A stretch of 14,217 nucleotides of DNA, taken from the NCBI GenBank assembly GCA_900553125.1, contig USCB01000032.1:1-14217 (forward strand), given 5' to 3'. The position numbers were made by a program, and so were the translations under genes. The DNA is from an uncultured Clostridium sp. (GTDB lineage: Bacteria; Bacillota; Clostridia; TANB77; CAG-508). Each line of letters starts with the position of its first letter. Position 1 is the stretch's first letter. The notes beneath the pieces were generated by a model that saw nothing but the letters and a program-made list of their open reading frames with translations, had not been told where the DNA came from and made no database searches. Positions 14,123-14,217 of this stretch are shown here, piece by piece.

Positions 14123-14141
14123 ACTTTATCTCCCCTATAAC

Positions 14142-14217
14142 TTACTAATTCTTGTTACGATTATATAATAAAAGGTAGATAATTTCAACTGGTTATCTAC
14201 CCAACTTATTGTAATTT
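14142..14217 (-). repeat. Terminator-promoter repeat, copy C (identical, at window end)
   Basis: Identical over all 76 bases to 5392-5467 and 7528-7603; the window stops on its last base. TTGAAA (14188-14183), 17 bp, TATAAT (14165-14160) would start RNA about 20 nt before the orphan ribosome site of the decayed membrane gene. The left outer end is imperfect here (AACTTAC instead of AAATTAC). Confidence 0.85.

Overview
The window comes from a very AT-rich, strictly anaerobic Gram-positive bacterium, most likely a gut-type member of the Clostridia. This rests on the base composition, strong AGGAGG-type ribosome binding sites, UGA used as a stop, a VanR/VanS-like two-component pair, and an anaerobe's oxygen-defence set (rubrerythrin, desulfoferrodoxin, FprA flavodiiron protein, rubredoxin). 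Nearly all genes lie on the minus strand. Only a C39-like peptidase (2071-2820) and a small cupin (10757-11110) run on the plus strand.

Read left to right: a sensor kinase and response regulator (143-1904) lie divergent from an exported C39-like peptidase. Next is a 539-residue protein in which an ECF-type sigma factor is fused through one membrane segment to an outer domain with weak serpin resemblance (2999-4618); a frameshifted coding relic follows its stop. Then come a GyrI-like protein, an Xre-type regulator with a membrane tail, a DUF6512-like membrane protein and a Tyr-rich cupin, each apparently its own transcription unit.

From 10617 down to 7610 there is one tight minus-strand operon: HxlR regulator, DUF5131-type radical SAM protein, spore-photoproduct-lyase-like radical SAM protein, Ogt and Tag. 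Two members directly reverse or excise DNA alkylation damage, so I read it as a DNA-damage cassette. The HxlR gene shares a 30-bp dyad operator region with the divergent cupin. From 13619 to 11264 is the oxygen/superoxide/peroxide operon rbr-dfx-fprA-rubredoxin, with a clear promoter and terminator. The right edge holds a decayed membrane-protein gene.

The most unusual feature is a dispersed intergenic repeat of about 76-80 bp, always in the same orientation: three identical copies (5389-5467, 7525-7603, 14142-14217) and two diverged ones (48-124, 6126-6206). Read on the minus strand, each has a terminator-like hairpin plus T-run shortly after a stop codon, and the same bases contain a promoter (TTGAAA, 17-19 bp, TATAAT or similar) aimed at the next gene. 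The hairpin stem shows compensatory changes between copies. I interpret it as a portable terminator-promoter element. The window ends exactly at the last base of one copy, as an assembly break in a high-copy repeat would.
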